DNA of 25,467 nt from Deltaproteobacteria bacterium (GTDB lineage Bacteria > Desulfobacterota > DSM-4660 > Desulfatiglandales > Desulfatiglandaceae). A program made the position numbers and the translations under genes. Positions 23,736 through 25,467 of the stretch are shown here, one piece after another. How positions within the stretch are numbered: position 1 is the stretch's first letter; each line of letters starts with the position of its first letter. The notes beneath the pieces are model-generated. The model did not search any database, was not told the origin of the DNA, and saw nothing but the letters and a program-made list of their open reading frames with translations. The DNA is taken from the NCBI GenBank assembly GCA_013349725.1, contig DUZB01000007.1, forward strand, positions 1 through 25,467, written 5' to 3'.

Positions 23736-24569
23736 ATGGGTTCATTCAATACATTTCACAAAAAGGTACTGCCCGAAATGGCCCTGACTTTTCTGGTCTA
23801 TACGGTAAAAAATTTATTGAGCCGCTACACGCTGCGATCGGTCGTCAGAGCGCAGGCAAGAAAATTCTTCACAGGAAGTCCGGAAAAACCGTATCGGCAG
23901 GTTTCCGAGGTGGAGGACTGGGCCGATCGCATCATGGAAATCTTTCTGGAAGACAGAAAAAACTTTCCAAACAACATCTGTATCGACGGCTTGCCGGGGA
24001 GCGGCAAGAGTACCCTGGGCAGGGCCCTTTCAGAAAGGTGCGGCCTCAAATGGAGGACCGTCTTCTGGAATGAAATCAAGGGACCCTATCCCTTCAAACT
24101 GGGAAGAATTTACGAAAATATACGGCTCATCAGGACTCAGGACATGGAACCATTCGACTGCGTAATCTATATGGATTGCCCCATCAGGGAGGCCAGGATA
24201 CGGGTGCTCAAACGCGACAGGGATGCCGCGCTTGTGGATGTGGTGGATTTTGCCCTGTTGAAAAAGATTGGAGATGCGGCTTTTTCCATGCTGGATGGAG
24301 AGGAAATAGGCATACCCGGCACCCCGGTGAAGCTTAAGAGAAGACCGGAGCGAGGATACAGAGACCTGGATGAATTGAAGATGCGGCTGTGGGCCATGGG
24401 TGTCGATACCGAGCGGTTAAACAAAGAAGAATTGCTGTTCATATACTGCCATGGAAAGCCCAGGAGCGGCATTTTGCCCTATCTCAAATTGGGGGCCTAT
24501 AATAAGGAAATTTTTTCAGGGCTTTATGACGCATTGGCCACGTCCCTTGGAAAGAAGTTTTTGACCTGA
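23736..24569 (+). CDS. P-loop nucleotide-binding protein (kinase-like), unidentified
   Basis: A 277-residue protein with Walker A GLPGSGKST (85-93), a likely Walker B strand (DCVIYMDCP) and DCPIREARIRVLKRDRD resembling the lid/Arg-rich region of nucleoside-kinase or zeta-like kinase folds. An N-terminal region of about 75 residues has one hydrophobic/amphipathic stretch (MALTFLVYTVKNLL) that could touch membrane. The substrate is not predictable. AAAGGTGG lies five bases upstream. It is 71 bases after the PAP2 gene and last of the plus-strand series, ending 50 bases before a convergent gene. Confidence 0.7.
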   Translation: MGSFNTFHKKVLPEMALTFLVYTVKNLLSRYTLRSVVRAQARKFFTGSPEKPYRQVSEVEDWADRIMEIFLEDRKNFPNNICIDGLPGSGKSTLGRALSERCGLKWRTVFWNEIKGPYPFKLGRIYENIRLIRTQDMEPFDCVIYMDCPIREARIRVLKRDRDAALVDVVDFALLKKIGDAAFSMLDGEEIGIPGTPVKLKRRPERGYRDLDELKMRLWAMGVDTERLNKEELLFIYCHGKPRSGILPYLKLGAYNKEIFSGLYDALATSLGKKFLT

Positions 24570-24619
24570 GAAATGGGAGGTTTTGCCGGATGGTGGCCAA
24601 ATGGAAAGTCGGTTCCCGG

Positions 24620-25072
24620 CTATAAAGCTCTGGGGCCTTTTCCGCCCCTTCCCTCCCTGCCGTGGCCCCTGCCCTTTTTCCTGTGGCCTTCACCGAAATG
24701 CGGGCCTTTCCCCCTCAGTCTCCACCGGCCTTGTGGACGTCCGCCCGCGCCAACCATACTGCCCGGCTCCAGGTCGCCGTTCTGAAGGGAGACCACAGCG
24801 TCCAGGGCCAGGCCGGTTACCCAGGCATAAATCCGGATACCGTTATGAATCAGACTGCGGGCTGACGTCTCGTCAATGCCTCCGCAAATCAGGATGTCCA
24901 CGCATAATTCGCTCAGTTTCCCGACCCTCCCCATCGCGCTCAGTTGCGATGTTTGCAACTCATAACTTCCGACAATCCCGCGGTCTTCGGTCACAACCAA
25001 AAGGAAGCTCTGAGCGCAGTCAAAACGGGGAGAAACCCGGTCATTAAAAAGTGGAATAGCTATCTTTGCCAT
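24620..25072 (-). CDS. NifX-like (dinitrogenase iron-molybdenum cofactor family) protein
   Basis: A 150-residue minus-strand protein. ATG 25072 gives the typical start MAKIAIPLFNDRVSPRFD; a GTG at 25096 is possible. Features of the small NifX/NafY/MTH1175-type family are DRVSPRFD, LCVDILICGGI and WVTGLALDAV, followed by a Gly/Arg/Lys-rich tail (about 110-150) that many sulfate reducers' versions also carry. Such proteins bind Fe-S or Fe-Mo clusters. Two more NifX-like domains are fused to the PDZ proteins in this window, so this one is probably functionally linked (inference). It follows a small minus-strand gene by 33 bases. Confidence 0.8.
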   Translation of the reverse strand: MAKIAIPLFNDRVSPRFDCAQSFLLVVTEDRGIVGSYELQTSQLSAMGRVGKLSELCVDILICGGIDETSARSLIHNGIRIYAWVTGLALDAVVSLQNGDLEPGSMVGAGGRPQGRWRLRGKGPHFGEGHRKKGRGHGREGRGGKGPRAL

Positions 25073-25105
25073 ATCACCTATCCGAAGAGGTTCCACAGGT
25101 AAAGA

Positions 25106-25267
25106 TTACATTTGTTGGACAGGATCAAATCTGTCGCTCTTTTTGACTCTGTTATCCCGTTCCGATTTTTCTGTAAACTTGCGCATCACTTTTTTCAGCA
25201 GCAATTTTCCCAAAGGAAGCAATATAGCCGTTGTTCCCAACATGATATATTTTTTGGAGCTTGACAT
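25106..25267 (-). CDS. 53-residue membrane-associated peptide
   Basis: A minus-strand ORF starting at ATG 25267, with AGGAGA six bases upstream. It has one hydrophobic segment (about 7-21; YIMLGTTAILLPLGKLL) and a basic, polar tail (KKVMRKFTEKSERDNRVKKSD). It is placed just upstream of the NifX-like gene in the same direction, so probably one transcript. No family recognised. Confidence 0.55.
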   Translation of the reverse strand: MSSSKKYIMLGTTAILLPLGKLLLKKVMRKFTEKSERDNRVKKSDRFDPVQQM

Positions 25268-25302
25268 CCGGTATCTCCTGTCCCGGGATAGTTCCCCGGC
25301 CC

Positions 25303-25341
25303 GATCACTGGTCACTCATCCTTGCTCAGTGCGCAGTGATC
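25303..25341. repeat. inverted repeat GATCACTG/CAGTGATC
   Basis: Eight-base perfect arms (25303-25310 and 25334-25341) around a 23-base spacer, just upstream of the minus-strand small gene. It could be an operator or a dispersed intergenic element; no T tract follows. Confidence 0.45.
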
Positions 25342-25377
25342 AGCGATTGTTGGGCTGCGGATAACCGCTCCCGCCCT

Positions 25378-25413
25378 TATAAACCCATCTTATCGTATAA
25401 ACCCATCTTATCG
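25378..25413. repeat. perfect 18-base tandem direct repeat
   Basis: TATAAACCCATCTTATCG occurs twice head to tail (25378-25395 and 25396-25413). The surrounding 25268-25467 sequence contains no gene that I can support. Confidence 0.85.
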
Positions 25414-25467
25414 AGAGCATCCGCGCCCTCCGCCTCCACATCCCTTCCCTCTTCCACCACCCTGGCC

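Noticed and set aside
24573..25047. Plus-strand open frames after the P-loop gene
   Set aside because: They are Pro/Ser-rich shadows of the NifX-like gene's Gly/Arg-rich tail on the minus strand.
25378..25413. CRISPR-like repeat
   Set aside because: The two 18-base copies are directly adjacent with no spacer between them.

Overview
This window is most of a magnetosome gene cluster, the genes that build the membrane-bound iron-mineral organelle of magnetotactic bacteria. Core mam families recognisable from the proteins are MamI, MamA, MamQ, MamB, a MamE/MamP-type magnetochrome-PDZ protein, a MamEO protease-transporter fusion, a MamO-like pseudoprotease, MamL, MamM and MamN. The MamEO fusion, the many extra redox proteins and the coiled-coil/HEAT accessory genes point to a sulfate-reducer-type (Desulfobacterota/Deltaproteobacteria, possibly Nitrospirota-like) magnetotactic lineage rather than an alphaproteobacterium. 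Lineage is inferred from gene content only. No MamK actin, FeoB or mobile element was seen.

Layout. 1-212: tail of an unrelated or flanking gene. 294-3220: a PAS histidine kinase and an NtrC-type sigma54 activator, overlapping by ATGA. 3221-3476: regulatory gap with a well-formed sigma54 -24/-12 promoter (3401-3416) and two ATAGGGC direct repeats. 3477-8306: a degenerate receiver-like protein, then mamI, mamA, a diheme cytochrome c, a tandem-duplicated MamI-like protein, mamQ, a b-type-cytochrome-like membrane protein, a 45-residue membrane peptide and mamB. 8318-14345: the PDZ/heme/protease block (MCR-PDZ-NifX protein, triple-PDZ-NifX protein, MamEO, pseudoprotease, 34-residue peptide). 14412-16071: small membrane protein with a Cys/His C-terminal motif, a NapH-like Fe-S membrane protein and a single-TM protein. 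16141-19186: mamL-mamM-mamN, the order known from alphaproteobacterial islands. 19205-20027: two small Gly/Ala-rich membrane proteins. 20073-20315 (minus): 2[4Fe-4S] ferredoxin. 20434-24569: EcsC-like, coiled-coil, HEAT-repeat, PAP2-phosphatase and P-loop kinase-like genes. 24620-25267 (minus): a NifX-like protein and a small membrane peptide. 25268-25467: short repeats only.

Working model (inference): the two-component system drives the cluster from the sigma54 promoter. MamI/MamL/MamQ/MamB shape the magnetosome membrane, MamB and MamM handle iron with MamM possibly non-transporting, and a redox chain (diheme cytochrome c, b-type membrane cytochrome, magnetochromes, NapH-like protein, ferredoxin) sets Fe(II)/Fe(III) balance. 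An active protease and a dead protease process or scaffold the PDZ proteins. Unusual points are the NifX-type domains fused to PDZ proteins, a PDZ domain fused to MamN, the doubled MamI, and the loss of metal ligands in MamM.
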